This document shows, piece after piece, positions 50,717-60,663 of a stretch of 64,000 bases of DNA. The notes under the pieces are model-generated. The model did no database searches, was not told where the DNA came from, and worked only from the letters and a program-made list of their open reading frames with translations. Each line of letters starts with the position of its first letter. Position 1 is the first letter of the stretch. The stretch is taken from the NCBI RefSeq assembly GCF_015291705.1, contig NZ_CP030050.1, forward strand, positions 7,254,001 through 7,318,000. The letters are read 5' to 3'. Origin of the DNA: Bradyrhizobium arachidis (GTDB taxonomy: Bacteria > Pseudomonadota > Alphaproteobacteria > Rhizobiales > Xanthobacteraceae). The translations under genes were made by a program, and so were the position numbers.

Positions 50717-53038
50717 CTACACCGGATCGAACGCCCGGATCGGCGGCAGATTGCCGGTGAACTTCTCCACCTCCACCGTCGTCAGCTGCCCCGTGCAGCC
50801 TTGCGCGAACGACGACGTGCCGATGTCGCGGGTGAGCACGTTCGGATTGCCGTGCACGCAGAGCGGCGCCTCGTCCTCGGGATCCATCGGATCGTACCAG
50901 GCGCCGGTCGGAAGCTGCACGACACCGGCCGCGATGCCGTCGGTGACGTGGACGGCGGCAAGGCACGCGCCGCGTTCGTTGAACAGGCGGATGATGTCGC
51001 CATCCTTGATGCCGCGGGCATTTGCATCAACCGGGTTCATGCGCGCGACCTCGCGGCCGCGATGCTTTGCGCCAAGCGAATGGCCGCCGAAATCGAGCTG
51101 GCTGTGCAGGCGGGTCACCGGCTGGTTGGCAACGAGGAAGCACGGCGCGCCCGGTCTCGGCATGTCGGTCTTTTTCAGCCAGACCGGATGGCCGGGGCAA
51201 TCCGCATCGCCATGGCCGGCGATCTTTTGCGAAAAGACCTCGATGCGGCCGCTCGGCGTCGGCAGCGCATGATTCACGGGATCCTCGCGGAAGCGGCGCA
51301 GCCGGCCGCCATCGTCGGGCTGCTGCGGCACGACCAGGCTGCCGCGCTGCCAGAATGTTTCGAAGCTGGGGGCCTCAAGACCGCGCTTGGCCAGCGAGGC
51401 GCGGGTCGGCTCGTAGAGATGCTCCAGCCATTGCCGCGATGTGCGGCCCTCGGTGAAGGGTTCGCGGGCGCCGAGACGCTCGGCGAGATCGGCAAATATC
51501 TCGTAATCGTCCCGTGCAAGGCCGAACGGCTCGGCGATGCGGTGCATCGCGACCATGAGGGGATCGTTGGTGGAATAGCCGATGTCCTCGCGCTCGAGTG
51601 TCATCGTGCTCGGCAGCACGATGTCGGCGTGACGCGCCGTCGCAGTCCAGGCGAGCTCGTGCACCACGAAGGTATCGAGCTGCGCAAACGCCTTGCGCAG
51701 GCGGTTGATGTCCTGGTGGTGATGGAAGGGATTGCCGCCGGCCCAGTAGACGAGGCGAATGTCCGGATAGGTCCGCGTCTCGCCATTGTAGCGATAGGTG
51801 GTGCCGGGATTGAGCAGCATGTCGGCGATGCGCGCCACTGGAATGAAATCGGCAACGCCGTTGCGGCCCTGCCCCAGCGTCGGCCCCGGCACGTCGTTGA
51901 CGCGGCGGCCGTAATAGCCGATCGCGCCGAGCGAATAGGCGTAGCCGCCGCCGGGGAGTCCGATCTGGCCGAGGGCTGCCGCCAGCACCATGCCCATCCA
52001 CACCGGCTGCTCGCCATGCTCGGCGCGCTGGAGCGAATGCGAGACGGTGATCAGCGCGCGCTTGCCGGCAGCGCGGCGCGCAAGCGAGCGGATGGCGTCG
52101 GCGTCGACGCCTGAGATCGATGCGGCCCAGTCGGCGTGCTTGGGCTGCCCGTCGCTCTCGCCAAGGAGATAGCGCAAGAAAACCGGCCAGCCTTCGGTAT
52201 AGCGATCGAGGAAGGCCTGGTCGTGCAGGTTTTCCGCGACCAGCGTGTGGACGATGCCGAGCATCAGGGCGGTGTCGGTGCCGGGCACGCAGGTCATCCA
52301 CTCCGCGCCCGCCTCGACGGGAAGATCGTCGCGCAGCGGGCTCACCAGAATGAACTCGCAGCCGCGCCGACGCGCAGCTTCCATCGCGCCGCGCTCGACA
52401 TGCTTGCTGATCGAGCCGCCGGCCACCATGGAGTTTTTCAGCGCCATGCCGCCGAAAGCGAGCACGATGTCGGTCTCGGCAGCGATCTGCTCCCAAGTGA
52501 CGTTGCGCTTGGTGATGTCCTCGTAGCCCGCGAGGATCTGCGGTAGCAGCACCGAGGACGCACCCGACGAGTAGGTGTTCACCGAGCGCACATAGCCGCC
52601 CATGGCGATGTTGAGGAAGCGGTGCACCTGGCTCTGGGCATGATGGAAGCGGCCCGCGCTCGACCAGCCATAGGAGCCGCCGAACACGGCGCCGGGACCG
52701 CGCGTGTCGCGGATGCGGCCGAGCTCGTCGCCGAGCAGATCGAGCGCCTTCTCCCAGCTCACCGAGACGAACTCGTCGCGGCCGCGGCGATCGTCCGGAC
52801 CTGGACCCCGCTCGAGCCAGCCGCGGCGGATCGCCGGCTGGGCGATGCGCGCCTGGTGGCGCAGCGCGCCGGGGAAATTTTCGATGATGCCGTTCGGATC
52901 AGGATCGCCCGCATAGGCCCTGACCTCGAGCCCGGCTTCGCCGTGACGCGCGGAAAACACGCCCCAATGCGAGGTGTGCGGCTTGAAGCCGTCCGACAGG
53001 TCGAGGCCCGGGTCGGGGAAGCCAATCGTATCGTCCAT
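50717..53038 (-). CDS. bisC: Cytoplasmic molybdopterin oxidoreductase, BisC/DMSO-reductase family
   Basis: 773 residues from ATG 53038 with AAGGA upstream. No Tat leader and no N-terminal FeS cysteine motif, as in the BisC type, which reduces biotin sulfoxide and other S-oxides in the cytoplasm. SYGWSSAGRFHHAQSQ contains the Ser expected to bind molybdenum; WAGGNPFHHHQDINRL, LPGGGYAYSLGAIGY and late TGAWYDP and GNPNVLTRD are molybdopterin-binding segments. It uses the bis-MGD cofactor. No dedicated chaperone or cytochrome is adjacent. Methionine sulfoxide is another possible substrate. Confidence 0.87.
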   Translation of the reverse strand: MDDTIGFPDPGLDLSDGFKPHTSHWGVFSARHGEAGLEVRAYAGDPDPNGIIENFPGALRHQARIAQPAIRRGWLERGPGPDDRRGRDEFVSVSWEKALDLLGDELGRIRDTRGPGAVFGGSYGWSSAGRFHHAQSQVHRFLNIAMGGYVRSVNTYSSGASSVLLPQILAGYEDITKRNVTWEQIAAETDIVLAFGGMALKNSMVAGGSISKHVERGAMEAARRRGCEFILVSPLRDDLPVEAGAEWMTCVPGTDTALMLGIVHTLVAENLHDQAFLDRYTEGWPVFLRYLLGESDGQPKHADWAASISGVDADAIRSLARRAAGKRALITVSHSLQRAEHGEQPVWMGMVLAAALGQIGLPGGGYAYSLGAIGYYGRRVNDVPGPTLGQGRNGVADFIPVARIADMLLNPGTTYRYNGETRTYPDIRLVYWAGGNPFHHHQDINRLRKAFAQLDTFVVHELAWTATARHADIVLPSTMTLEREDIGYSTNDPLMVAMHRIAEPFGLARDDYEIFADLAERLGAREPFTEGRTSRQWLEHLYEPTRASLAKRGLEAPSFETFWQRGSLVVPQQPDDGGRLRRFREDPVNHALPTPSGRIEVFSQKIAGHGDADCPGHPVWLKKTDMPRPGAPCFLVANQPVTRLHSQLDFGGHSLGAKHRGREVARMNPVDANARGIKDGDIIRLFNERGACLAAVHVTDGIAAGVVQLPTGAWYDPMDPEDEAPLCVHGNPNVLTRDIGTSSFAQGCTGQLTTVEVEKFTGNLPPIRAFDPV

Positions 53039-53190
53039 CGCGAGATCCTTGTTCCGGTGCGTGGTGGCAGTATACCGATCCACATCCCGATGTCATGGCG
53101 ATCAGGCTGACGTAGACGCGGGGCTCCCCTGTACGCCGTGCGGTCTGGTGAACGTTTCGTTGGAACGACAGTCGCTGGCTTCGCGTGGGC

Positions 53191-54045
53191 TCACGCCGGC
53201 GCACGATGCTCGCGGAATGCGGCCGCCAATGCGGCCAGGGCAGCCCGCGACCGTCGATCCGTCAAGGACGAATGAAGCACGACCTCGGACGGTGGAAGTT
53301 TTGGTAGCCCAAGCCGCTCGCCGATGTCGATCGTGCCGCCAGGAGCGATCCGATACGACAACGGTGCGATTGCGAGTCCGGCCACAACCGCGGCGTGGAC
53401 CGCAGAGGAGCCACCTCCCAAAAACACCTCGGTCCATTTGATGCCGGCAGCGTCCAGTGCCTGCGTGGCGATGTTGCGGACACCGCAGGTCGCGGCCAGC
53501 GCGGCGAGGCGCAAGGGCTCTCCCGGCCTGTGCTCGAACCCCTGCGCTGCGAACCAGCCGAAGCGCTCGTGTGCAAGCGTCTCGCCGTCGCGACGATCGT
53601 CCTCGCGCTGGACGATGGCCGCGTCCAGCCGTCCCTGATCGAACAGATCGAGGAGGTTTCGCGAACTGTCGAGCTGGACCTCGATGGTCAAATTCGGATC
53701 ATGCGCATGGAGCCGCGACAGCAAGGACGGAACCTCCGGGCCTGCGACATGCGCGGCAATGCCGAGGCCGAAGTGACGCGGCGGCGCAGTGAGTCCCGCG
53801 ATCGCGCGCTCGTGAGCCGCGATGAAGTCCCGCGCGCCCTGGAGGAAGGCGGTTCCCTGCGCCGACAGCCGCACCGAGCGCGGCGTGCGTTCGAGCAAGC
53901 GATGACCGATGCGATCCTCGAGCCGCTTCAGCTTCACGCTGATCGCCCCTTGCGTAGTCCCCAAAGCCTTCGCGGCGCGCGTGAAGCTGTGGAGATCCGC
54001 CACCATCACAAAAGCCCTGACGGCATCGACATCGAGCGAGAGCAT
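53191..54045 (-). CDS. LysR-family transcriptional regulator
   Basis: 284 residues from ATG 54045 (a TTG at 54078 is upstream). Helix-turn-helix HSFTRAAKALGTTQGAISVKLKRLEDRIGHRLLER-type region, then a full effector domain (FGLGIAAHVAGPEVP to RAALAALAAAFREH). Divergent from the drug-efflux MFS gene 177 bp away, the usual arrangement for a LysR protein and its target. Confidence 0.93.
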   Translation of the reverse strand: MLSLDVDAVRAFVMVADLHSFTRAAKALGTTQGAISVKLKRLEDRIGHRLLERTPRSVRLSAQGTAFLQGARDFIAAHERAIAGLTAPPRHFGLGIAAHVAGPEVPSLLSRLHAHDPNLTIEVQLDSSRNLLDLFDQGRLDAAIVQREDDRRDGETLAHERFGWFAAQGFEHRPGEPLRLAALAATCGVRNIATQALDAAGIKWTEVFLGGGSSAVHAAVVAGLAIAPLSYRIAPGGTIDIGERLGLPKLPPSEVVLHSSLTDRRSRAALAALAAAFREHRAPA

Positions 54046-54073
54046 TCCAACATCCGGCTTTGTTGTCTCTGAA

Positions 54074-54085
54074 ATCAATATTGAT
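54074..54085. promoter_or_regulatory. ATC-AATATT-style palindrome between LysR and MFS genes
   Basis: ATCAATATTGAT is a perfect 12-bp palindrome in the divergent gap, 29 bp upstream of the LysR start. LysR proteins bind AT-rich dyads of the ATC...GAT type, so it is the best operator candidate in the gap. Confidence 0.4.
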
Positions 54086-54222
54086 CGGATTTTGTTGTGG
54101 TCAAGGCCCCCCTATGTTCGCGCGGCCAGACGCACGGCAGCGCAGCGGAAAGCAGCATCCTTCGATCGAGGGATGTCGCGCCTGCACGTCCGTCATCGGC
54201 ACCAAGTTTGGAGGTCACAGCT

Positions 54223-55794
54223 TTGACGGTCTCACCATCACGACGAAACACAATTGCCCTCGCCGCGGCGTGCCTCGCGTCCCTCATGTTCGGCCTGGAG
54301 ATCTCCAGCGTGCCGACGATCCTGCCGACACTGGAGACGGTGCTGCACGCAACCTTCCAGCAGCTCCAGTGGATCATGAACGCCTACACCATCGCAGTTA
54401 CGACGGTTCTGATGGCGACGGGGACGCTGGCGGATCGCTACGGCAGAAAGCTTGTGTTCGTCGTCAGCATCGTCGTGTTCGGACTTGCCTCGCTGGTCTG
54501 CGGCCTCGCACAGGACGCCCTGGTCCTCATCGTGAGCCGCTTCCTTCAGGGCATGAGCGGCGGTGCGATGCTGATCTGCCAGGTTGCCGTTCTCTCACAT
54601 CAATTCCAGGAAGGACCGGAGCGCGCTCGCGCCTTTGCGGCCTGGGGGATCATCTTCGGAATTGGCCTTGGCTTCGGCCCCATCATCGGGGCGGCGATCG
54701 TCGCAGTCTCCGGCTGGCAGTGGGTGTTCCTGGTCCATGCCGTCATCGCCATTGCCACGACTGCGCTCGCCGCGACCGGTGTGCAGGAGTCGCGCGATCC
54801 CGACGCGACGCATCTCGATGTCGCGGGGATCGCGACGCTCTCAACCTCGGTGTTCTGTGTGGCCTTCTACATCACGCAGGGTCCTGATTTCGGCTTCACC
54901 AGTCCGACCGGCTTTGCGATTGTCGCGACGGCGGTTCTCAGCTTCGTCGCCTTCGTGCTGGCGGAGACGCGTAGCGCCCGCCCGATGTTCGACTTCTCGG
55001 TCCTGCGCATACCCGCCTTCTCTGGCGCCCTGCTGGGGTCGGCCGGCATGAACTTCAGCTTCTGGCCGTTCATGATCTACCTGCCGATCTTCTTCCGTAG
55101 CGCGCTTGGCTACGACAACATCGCGGCAGGCCTGGCGCTGCTCGCCTACACACTTCCGACGCTCGTCGTTCCGCCGTTCGGCGAACGGATCTTGCTGAGG
55201 TTTGGCGGCGGCATCGCCATCCCGGCCGGCCTGTTTGTGATCGGTCTCGGCTTCCTACTGATGTGGACCGGCAGCGGCGTCGCGCATGTCAGCTGGCTGA
55301 CGCTGGCGCCGGGATGCCTCCTCGCAGGCGTCGGCCTCGGTCTCACCAATACGCCGGTGACCAACGTCACGACCGCATCGGTGCCGAGCACGCGGGCCGG
55401 CATGGCCTCAGGGATCGACATGAGCGCCCGCATGATTTCGCTGGCGATCAACATCGCCTTGATGGGCTTCATCCTGATCGCGGGCATTTCGTCCCGGCTG
55501 AGCAGCACACTTCCCGCCGCGCTCGACGCCGGCCGCCTGCAAGATGTTGCGCAGAAGATCGCCGGCGGTGCCGTCCGCGCGTCCGATATCCCCGAGCTGA
55601 GCCTGACGCCGGCGGCGGAAGCCGTCCTGCAGGATGCGCTGATCCACGGCTTCAGGCTGGTGATGCTCTATGGCGGGCTTTCCGTCTGGATGCTGGCGCT
55701 GGCGAGCTTCCTGATTTCCGGTCAAAGCCGTGCGCGGCAGCACCGGCCGCAAAGCGGGAATGCACCTTGCTGCGTCCCCCGCTCCTCCTCATGA
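54223..55794 (+). CDS. DHA2-type multidrug MFS exporter
   Basis: 523 residues from TTG 54223, chosen because GGAGG lies eight bases upstream; the open frame extends left to 54097 without such a site. About 14 membrane helices. Motif A loop LADRYGRKLVFVVSIVVFG and motif C in GIGLGFGPIIGAAI mark an exporter of the EmrB/QacA group. Drives drug/proton exchange at the inner membrane. No EmrA adaptor is adjacent, so it acts alone. Likely controlled by the divergent LysR. Confidence 0.9.
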   Translation: MTVSPSRRNTIALAAACLASLMFGLEISSVPTILPTLETVLHATFQQLQWIMNAYTIAVTTVLMATGTLADRYGRKLVFVVSIVVFGLASLVCGLAQDALVLIVSRFLQGMSGGAMLICQVAVLSHQFQEGPERARAFAAWGIIFGIGLGFGPIIGAAIVAVSGWQWVFLVHAVIAIATTALAATGVQESRDPDATHLDVAGIATLSTSVFCVAFYITQGPDFGFTSPTGFAIVATAVLSFVAFVLAETRSARPMFDFSVLRIPAFSGALLGSAGMNFSFWPFMIYLPIFFRSALGYDNIAAGLALLAYTLPTLVVPPFGERILLRFGGGIAIPAGLFVIGLGFLLMWTGSGVAHVSWLTLAPGCLLAGVGLGLTNTPVTNVTTASVPSTRAGMASGIDMSARMISLAINIALMGFILIAGISSRLSSTLPAALDAGRLQDVAQKIAGGAVRASDIPELSLTPAAEAVLQDALIHGFRLVMLYGGLSVWMLALASFLISGQSRARQHRPQSGNAPCCVPRSSS

Positions 55795-55890
55795 TCAGAA
55801 GGCGCGGAGGGCGAGTGAGGTAAGGGTCTCGCAATGGTGGTCGGAATATGCGATACGCCACGCATCCCCCCGAGCAGTATCGGTCTCATC

Positions 55891-56241
55891 ATGATAAATC
55901 GCGTCTTGCCCTACGAAGGACTTCTCCACGAAGTGGTCGAGCACAATGGTGTGCTCTACATCGGCGGGATCGTCCCCGAGGATACGAGCCTCGATATGTC
56001 GGGCCAGGCCAACGACGTCCTCCGGCAGCTGGCGCAGCTGCTGAAGACCCTCGGGTCCGATGTTTCCAAGGTCTTGCAGGTGACCATCTACATGACCGAT
56101 CTCAAGGAGAAGGCCGAGTTCAACGCGGCCTGGAAGGCGCACTTCGCGGAAGCGCATCTGCCGGCGCGCGCTGCAATCGGCGTGGCCGATCTCGGTCCGG
56201 GCGTCAAGCTCGAGATGACCGCGATCGCGGCCCGGCAATAG
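55891..56241 (+). CDS. RidA/YjgF-family protein (second copy)
   Basis: 116 residues from ATG 55891, which matches the usual start of this group (MINRVLPYEGLLHEVVEHNG). ATG 55834 has an AAGGG site and would add 19 residues; the choice is open. Contains LYIGGIVPEDTSLDMSGQANDVL, VLQVTIYMTDLKEKAEFN and LPARAAIGVADLGPGVKLEMTAIA, in which the Arg of PARAA is the conserved RidA catalytic position. Follows the MFS gene and meets the catabolic operon tail to tail. Confidence 0.9.
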   Translation: MINRVLPYEGLLHEVVEHNGVLYIGGIVPEDTSLDMSGQANDVLRQLAQLLKTLGSDVSKVLQVTIYMTDLKEKAEFNAAWKAHFAEAHLPARAAIGVADLGPGVKLEMTAIAARQ

Positions 56242-56282
56242 CGCCGCCGAGCCTGCTTCGCCCTGCGGCCCTCGCGACCTTG

Positions 56283-57479
56283 TCAGATGACCTTCAGCTC
56301 GGCGAGGCGATCGATCTCGGCCTCTGAAAGCCCGAGCCAGCGCTGGTAGATCTCGCGATTGTCCTGGCCGATGTCGCCCGCGGATGTCTTCAACCGCGCG
56401 CGATCGACCGTGAAACGCGGCACGACATTCGACATCGCCACCGAGCCGAAATCCCGGTCGGGAACGCGGGTGATCATCTCGCGCGCCAGGGATTGCGGAT
56501 CGGCGGCGATCTGGTCGATCGCATAGATCGGCGCCAGCGTGCCCTCCTCGGCGGCAAAGGCGGCAAGCACGTCTTCGAGCGTATGGTCGCCGCACCATTG
56601 CGAGAAGATCGCATTCAACTCCGCCGAATGCTCGACGCGGCGCGCGTTGTTGGAAAAACGGGGATCCTCGATCAGGTCAGGCCGGCCGATGGCCCGGCAA
56701 TTCGCCGCAAACAGCGCATTGGTCGAGCCCGCCAGCGTGACCCAGCGATCATCGCGGGTCCGGTAGACCGCGGCGGGCGCGGAATACGCGTTGCCGTTTC
56801 CGATCCGGCCGCGCACCTCTCCCAACTGATCGAACTCGATCGGCAAAACGTCGAGCAGCCGGAAAACGGCTTCGGTCAGCGCGAGATCAATCTCCTCGCC
56901 CGGTGCATCCGGATTTTTCGCGCGCTTCCACAGCGCCGCGAGCGCGCCGACCGCGCCGAACAGGCCGCCGATCGCGTCACCGATCGGATAGCCCGGATGC
57001 ATCGGCTGACCGGCGGCCTCCCCGGTGATGTAGGTGAGCCCGCCCATCGCCTCGAAAATCCGCGCGAAGCCGGGCCTGTCGCGATACGGTCCGTCCTGGC
57101 CGAACGCGGTGGCGCGCAGGATGACGAGGCGCGGCTGGATCTGCCACAGCACCTCCTTCGACAATCCCCAACGGTCGAGCGTGCCGGGGCGGAAATTCTC
57201 GATCAGCACGTCGAATTGCGCCAGCATCCGCTTGAACAGCGCGACGCCTTCCGGCTTGCGCAGGTCGAGCGTTGCGAACTTCTTGTTGCGGTTGACGCTC
57301 TTCCACCACAACGGCTTGCCGTCCTTGAACGGCGGAAAGGCGCGCACGCCGTCGCCCTGCCCGGGCATCTCGATCTTGAGCACCTCGGCACCGTAGTCGG
57401 CCAGCAGCGTTGCCGCGAACGGCGCAGCGACGATGGTCGCGATGTCCAGGACCTTCAGTCCTTCGAGCGGCCCGCTCAT
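56283..57479 (-). CDS. Class III CoA-transferase (CaiB/BaiF family)
   Basis: 398 residues. Family pattern: GLKVLDIATIVAAPFAATLLADYGAEVLKIE, KKFATLDLRKPEG, RPGTLDRWG and QDGPYRDRPGF; the catalytic Asp is in IGDAIGGLFG. Moves CoA from a donor such as succinyl-CoA to a carboxylic acid. Last gene of the leftward catabolic run, 27 bp after the acyl-CoA dehydrogenase gene; it would activate the acid imported by TctAB. Confidence 0.93.
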   Translation of the reverse strand: MSGPLEGLKVLDIATIVAAPFAATLLADYGAEVLKIEMPGQGDGVRAFPPFKDGKPLWWKSVNRNKKFATLDLRKPEGVALFKRMLAQFDVLIENFRPGTLDRWGLSKEVLWQIQPRLVILRATAFGQDGPYRDRPGFARIFEAMGGLTYITGEAAGQPMHPGYPIGDAIGGLFGAVGALAALWKRAKNPDAPGEEIDLALTEAVFRLLDVLPIEFDQLGEVRGRIGNGNAYSAPAAVYRTRDDRWVTLAGSTNALFAANCRAIGRPDLIEDPRFSNNARRVEHSAELNAIFSQWCGDHTLEDVLAAFAAEEGTLAPIYAIDQIAADPQSLAREMITRVPDRDFGSVAMSNVVPRFTVDRARLKTSAGDIGQDNREIYQRWLGLSEAEIDRLAELKVI

Positions 57480-57506
57480 CTCACTTCCTCAATTTGGCTT
57501 GACGGC

Positions 57507-58661
57507 TCACACTGCGTCCCGCAGCAGCAGGCGCGCGATGTTGAGCTGATGAATCTGGCTGGTGCCCTCGTAAAGACGGAACAGCCGGACGTCCCTGTAC
57601 CAGCGTTCGATCGAGGAGTGATCGGCGACGTAGCCGGCGCCGCCGAACATCTGCACGCAGCGATCGGCCACGCGGCCGCACATCTCGGTCGCGAAATATT
57701 TGCACATCGACGCTTCGAGCGCGATGTCTTCGCCGCGGTCGCGTTTGCGCGCGGTCTCGAGAATCATCGACTGCGCCGCGAAAATCTCGGTCCGGCAGTC
57801 CGCGATCATCGCCTGCACCAGCTGGTAATTCGCGACCGGCTCGCCGAACTGAACACGGCTGCCGGTGTAGCGGATCGCCATGTCTAGCATCCGGATCGCC
57901 GGCCCGGTCGACAGGGCGGCCAGATGAATGCGCTGCTTGTTCAGCACCTTCATGATGGTCTTGAAGCCCGCGCCTTCGCGGCCGCCGATCAGATTGGCCG
58001 CGGGCACCCGGCACTGGTTGAAATAGACCGCGCTCACGGGCGAGCCCGCCTGCCCCATCTTGCGATAGGGCGCGCCGGTCGCAAGGCCCGGGCTACTGCG
58101 CTCGACGATGAAGGCCGAGACGCCCGCTGCTCCCTTCGAATGCGGGTCGGTTCGCGCGGTGACGGTGAAGACATCAGCGACGGGCGCATTGGTGATGAAG
58201 CACTTCTCGCCGTCGAGAACGTAGTGATCGCCCTCGCGGCGGGCGATGGTCCGCACGTTCGAAGCTTCCGAGCCGGCGTCGGGCTCGGTCACCGCGAGGC
58301 AGCCGGTCCATTCCCCGCTGGCAAGGCGCGGCAGATAGGTCTGCTTCTGCTGCTCGGTGCCATCGGCGACGATTCCCTCCGAACCGATGCCGGTGTTGGT
58401 GCCCACGCGGGCGCGGAAGGCGACCGAGCATTGCGACAGCTCGAACGCGGCAAGGACGAGCTCCTCCGTGGTGAGCCCGGCACCGCCATAGGCCTCGGGA
58501 ATGCTCCAGCCGAAGAAGCCTTCCTCGCGCATGGTGGCGACGATGTCCGCCGGGACCTCATCGCAGCTTTCGACGCGTGCCTCGGTCGGAATGGCGATGT
58601 CGCGGACGAAGCAGCGGACACGCTCCAGTAGGGCCTCGAAGGCGGCAGGTTCACGGATCAT
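57507..58661 (-). CDS. Acyl-CoA dehydrogenase
   Basis: 384 residues, full length. FAD and substrate motifs CLAVTEPDAGSEASN and YVLDGEKCFITNA; catalytic Glu in RLYEGTSQIHQLNIA near the C terminus. Oxidises an acyl-CoA to the 2,3-enoyl-CoA. Between tctA and the CoA-transferase gene, the order expected for import, activation and first oxidation. Confidence 0.94.
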   Translation of the reverse strand: MIREPAAFEALLERVRCFVRDIAIPTEARVESCDEVPADIVATMREEGFFGWSIPEAYGGAGLTTEELVLAAFELSQCSVAFRARVGTNTGIGSEGIVADGTEQQKQTYLPRLASGEWTGCLAVTEPDAGSEASNVRTIARREGDHYVLDGEKCFITNAPVADVFTVTARTDPHSKGAAGVSAFIVERSSPGLATGAPYRKMGQAGSPVSAVYFNQCRVPAANLIGGREGAGFKTIMKVLNKQRIHLAALSTGPAIRMLDMAIRYTGSRVQFGEPVANYQLVQAMIADCRTEIFAAQSMILETARKRDRGEDIALEASMCKYFATEMCGRVADRCVQMFGGAGYVADHSSIERWYRDVRLFRLYEGTSQIHQLNIARLLLRDAV

Positions 58662-58683
58662 GACGGAAGCCTTCCGAAGTCTC

Positions 58684-60183
58684 TCATTCCTGGAGCGCCT
58701 CCTCGCGCCGGGCGCGGATTGTCGGCAGCATGATCAGGAGGACCGCGATGGCAGCGGCAGCCAGCAGGCTCGCCGAGAGCGGCGAGGTCAGCAGCACGGT
58801 GGCATCGCCCCGCGACAGCACCATGGCGCGGCGGAAGTTCTCCTCGATGGCCGGACCCAGCACCAGGCCCAGCAGCAGCGGTGCCGCCGGCAGTTGCAGC
58901 TTGATCAGGATATAGCCGAACACGCAGAACACAGCAGCTTCATAGACCTCGAACGTTCCGCTGTTGATGGAATAGACGCCGATCGAGCAGAACACCATGA
59001 TCGCGGGGAATAGATAGCGATAGGGAATCGTGAGCAGCTTCACCCACAATCCGACCAGCGGAAGGTTGAGGATCAGCAGCATCAGATTTCCGACCCACAT
59101 CGAGGCGATCAGGCCCCAGAACAGGGTCGGGTTCTTCGTCATCACCTCGGGGCCCGGATGGATGTTATGGATGTTCATGGCGCCGACCATCAGCGCCATC
59201 ACGACGTTGGAGGGAACGCCAAGGGTCAGCAATGGAATGAACGAAGTCTGGGCGCCGGCATTGTTGGCGGATTCCGGGCCGGCAACGCCTTCGATGGCGC
59301 CCTTGCCGAACTGCTCGGGGTGGCGCGACAGCTTCTTCTCCAGCGTATAGGACGCAAACGACGACAGCACCGCGCCGCCGCCGGGCAGAACGCCGAGCAG
59401 CGTGCCGAGCGCCGTGCCGCGCAGCATCGCCGGCACCATGCGACGGAAGTCGTCGCGGGTCGGAAACAAATTGGTGATCTTCTGCGTCACCAGCGACAGC
59501 TTGTCGTCCTGCTCGAGATTCTTGACGATCTCGGCGAAGCCGAAGATGCCCATCGCCAAAGGCACGAAATCGAGGCCGTCGAACAGCTGGGGAATGCCGA
59601 AGGCAAAGCGCTGGCTGCCGCTGTTGAGGTCAGTGCCGACGAGGCTCAGGAGCATGCCGAGCACGACCATGCCGATGCCCTCGATGAAGGGACCGCTCGA
59701 CAGCACCGAGGCAAGGATCAGGCCCAGGATCATCAGCGCGAAAAATTCCTTCGGGCCGAACAGCAGCGCGGTCGCAGTCAGCGGGCCCGCGAGGGCCGCC
59801 AGAGCGAGCGTCGCGACGCAGCCGGCGAAGAAGGAGCCGATCGCCGCGGTCGCGAGCGCGACGCCGGCGCGGCCCTGCTTCGCCATCTGGTAGCCGTCGA
59901 TCGTGGTGACGACGGACGAGGACTCGCCGGGCAGATTGACCACGATGGCCGTGGTCGAGCCGCCATACTGCGCGCCGTAATAGATGCCGGCGAGCATGAT
60001 CAGCGCGGCGTCCGGTTGCAGCGCATAGGTGATCGGCAGCAACATCGCGATGGTCGCGAGCGGACCGAGGCCGGGAAGCACGCCGATCAAGGTGCCGAGC
60101 AGGCAGCCGAAGAAGGCGTAGAGCAGATTGGCGGGCTGGGCTGCCGTCGCAAAGCCGATCGCCAGATTGTGGAAGAGATCCAT
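58684..60183 (-). CDS. tctA: Tripartite tricarboxylate transporter, large membrane subunit
   Basis: 499 residues and about 12 membrane helices. TctA hallmarks: GTLIGVLPGLGPLATIAMLLP at the N terminus, YYGAQYGGSTTAIVVNLPGE and the second GTLLGVLPGGGAVLSSFASY, GVAGPESANNAGAQTSFIPLL. Forms a secondary carboxylate importer with TctB and a Bug-type binding protein. tctB is adjacent; no binding-protein gene is in this run, so the partner may be beyond the right edge, or the orphan at 32653-33642. Confidence 0.95.
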   Translation of the reverse strand: MDLFHNLAIGFATAAQPANLLYAFFGCLLGTLIGVLPGLGPLATIAMLLPITYALQPDAALIMLAGIYYGAQYGGSTTAIVVNLPGESSSVVTTIDGYQMAKQGRAGVALATAAIGSFFAGCVATLALAALAGPLTATALLFGPKEFFALMILGLILASVLSSGPFIEGIGMVVLGMLLSLVGTDLNSGSQRFAFGIPQLFDGLDFVPLAMGIFGFAEIVKNLEQDDKLSLVTQKITNLFPTRDDFRRMVPAMLRGTALGTLLGVLPGGGAVLSSFASYTLEKKLSRHPEQFGKGAIEGVAGPESANNAGAQTSFIPLLTLGVPSNVVMALMVGAMNIHNIHPGPEVMTKNPTLFWGLIASMWVGNLMLLILNLPLVGLWVKLLTIPYRYLFPAIMVFCSIGVYSINSGTFEVYEAAVFCVFGYILIKLQLPAAPLLLGLVLGPAIEENFRRAMVLSRGDATVLLTSPLSASLLAAAAIAVLLIMLPTIRARREEALQE

Positions 60184-60195
60184 CGACCGGCTCGT

Positions 60196-60663
60196 TCAGT
60201 TGAAAAGGGAAGGCCAGACGGGCAATGGCAGCCCGAGACCATAGACGAAGACGGCAAGGCACAGCACGATGAGCACCGCCGCATTGGTCAGCGCGCCCGT
60301 CCAGGTGAATTCAGGGCTGGCTTTGCTCGACACCATGATCAGGACGAACAAGGCGCCAACCAGGCCGAGCGGAAACAGCAGGGCGCCGAACAGCACCACC
60401 GATCCGGTGATCCAGGCGAGCCCCTTGAGATCCCATTGGCGCAGCGCCTCCCGACTTGCGCCCGGCTTGATCGCCCCGAGCATCACGACGAGACCGATGG
60501 CAGCGAGCACGATCGCGAGCATGCGCGGGAAATAACCCGGCCCCATCTTCGCAGCCGTGCCGGCGGGATATTCCAGCGCGACCAGGAAGAAGAAGATCGC
60601 AAAGGCGAGGAACAGCGCGCCGGACGCGAACGCCCGCTGGTTGCGGATGGCCAATCCCTTCAT
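60196..60663 (-). CDS. tctB: Tripartite tricarboxylate transporter, small membrane subunit
   Basis: 155 residues, four membrane helices (first ASGALFLAFAIFFFLVALEYPAG), and the family segment AAKMGPGYFPRMLAI after helix 1. ATG 60663 overlaps the stop of the CMD-domain gene (ATGA). A longer frame to 61395 is the shadow of that gene. Confidence 0.92.
   Translation of the reverse strand: MKGLAIRNQRAFASGALFLAFAIFFFLVALEYPAGTAAKMGPGYFPRMLAIVLAAIGLVVMLGAIKPGASREALRQWDLKGLAWITGSVVLFGALLFPLGLVGALFVLIMVSSKASPEFTWTGALTNAAVLIVLCLAVFVYGLGLPLPVWPSLFN

Noticed and set aside
55795-55890. N-terminal extension of the second RidA protein from 55834
   Set aside because: Not fully excluded: it has a ribosome-like AAGGG, but the added 19 residues do not resemble the family, so the shorter start was listed.
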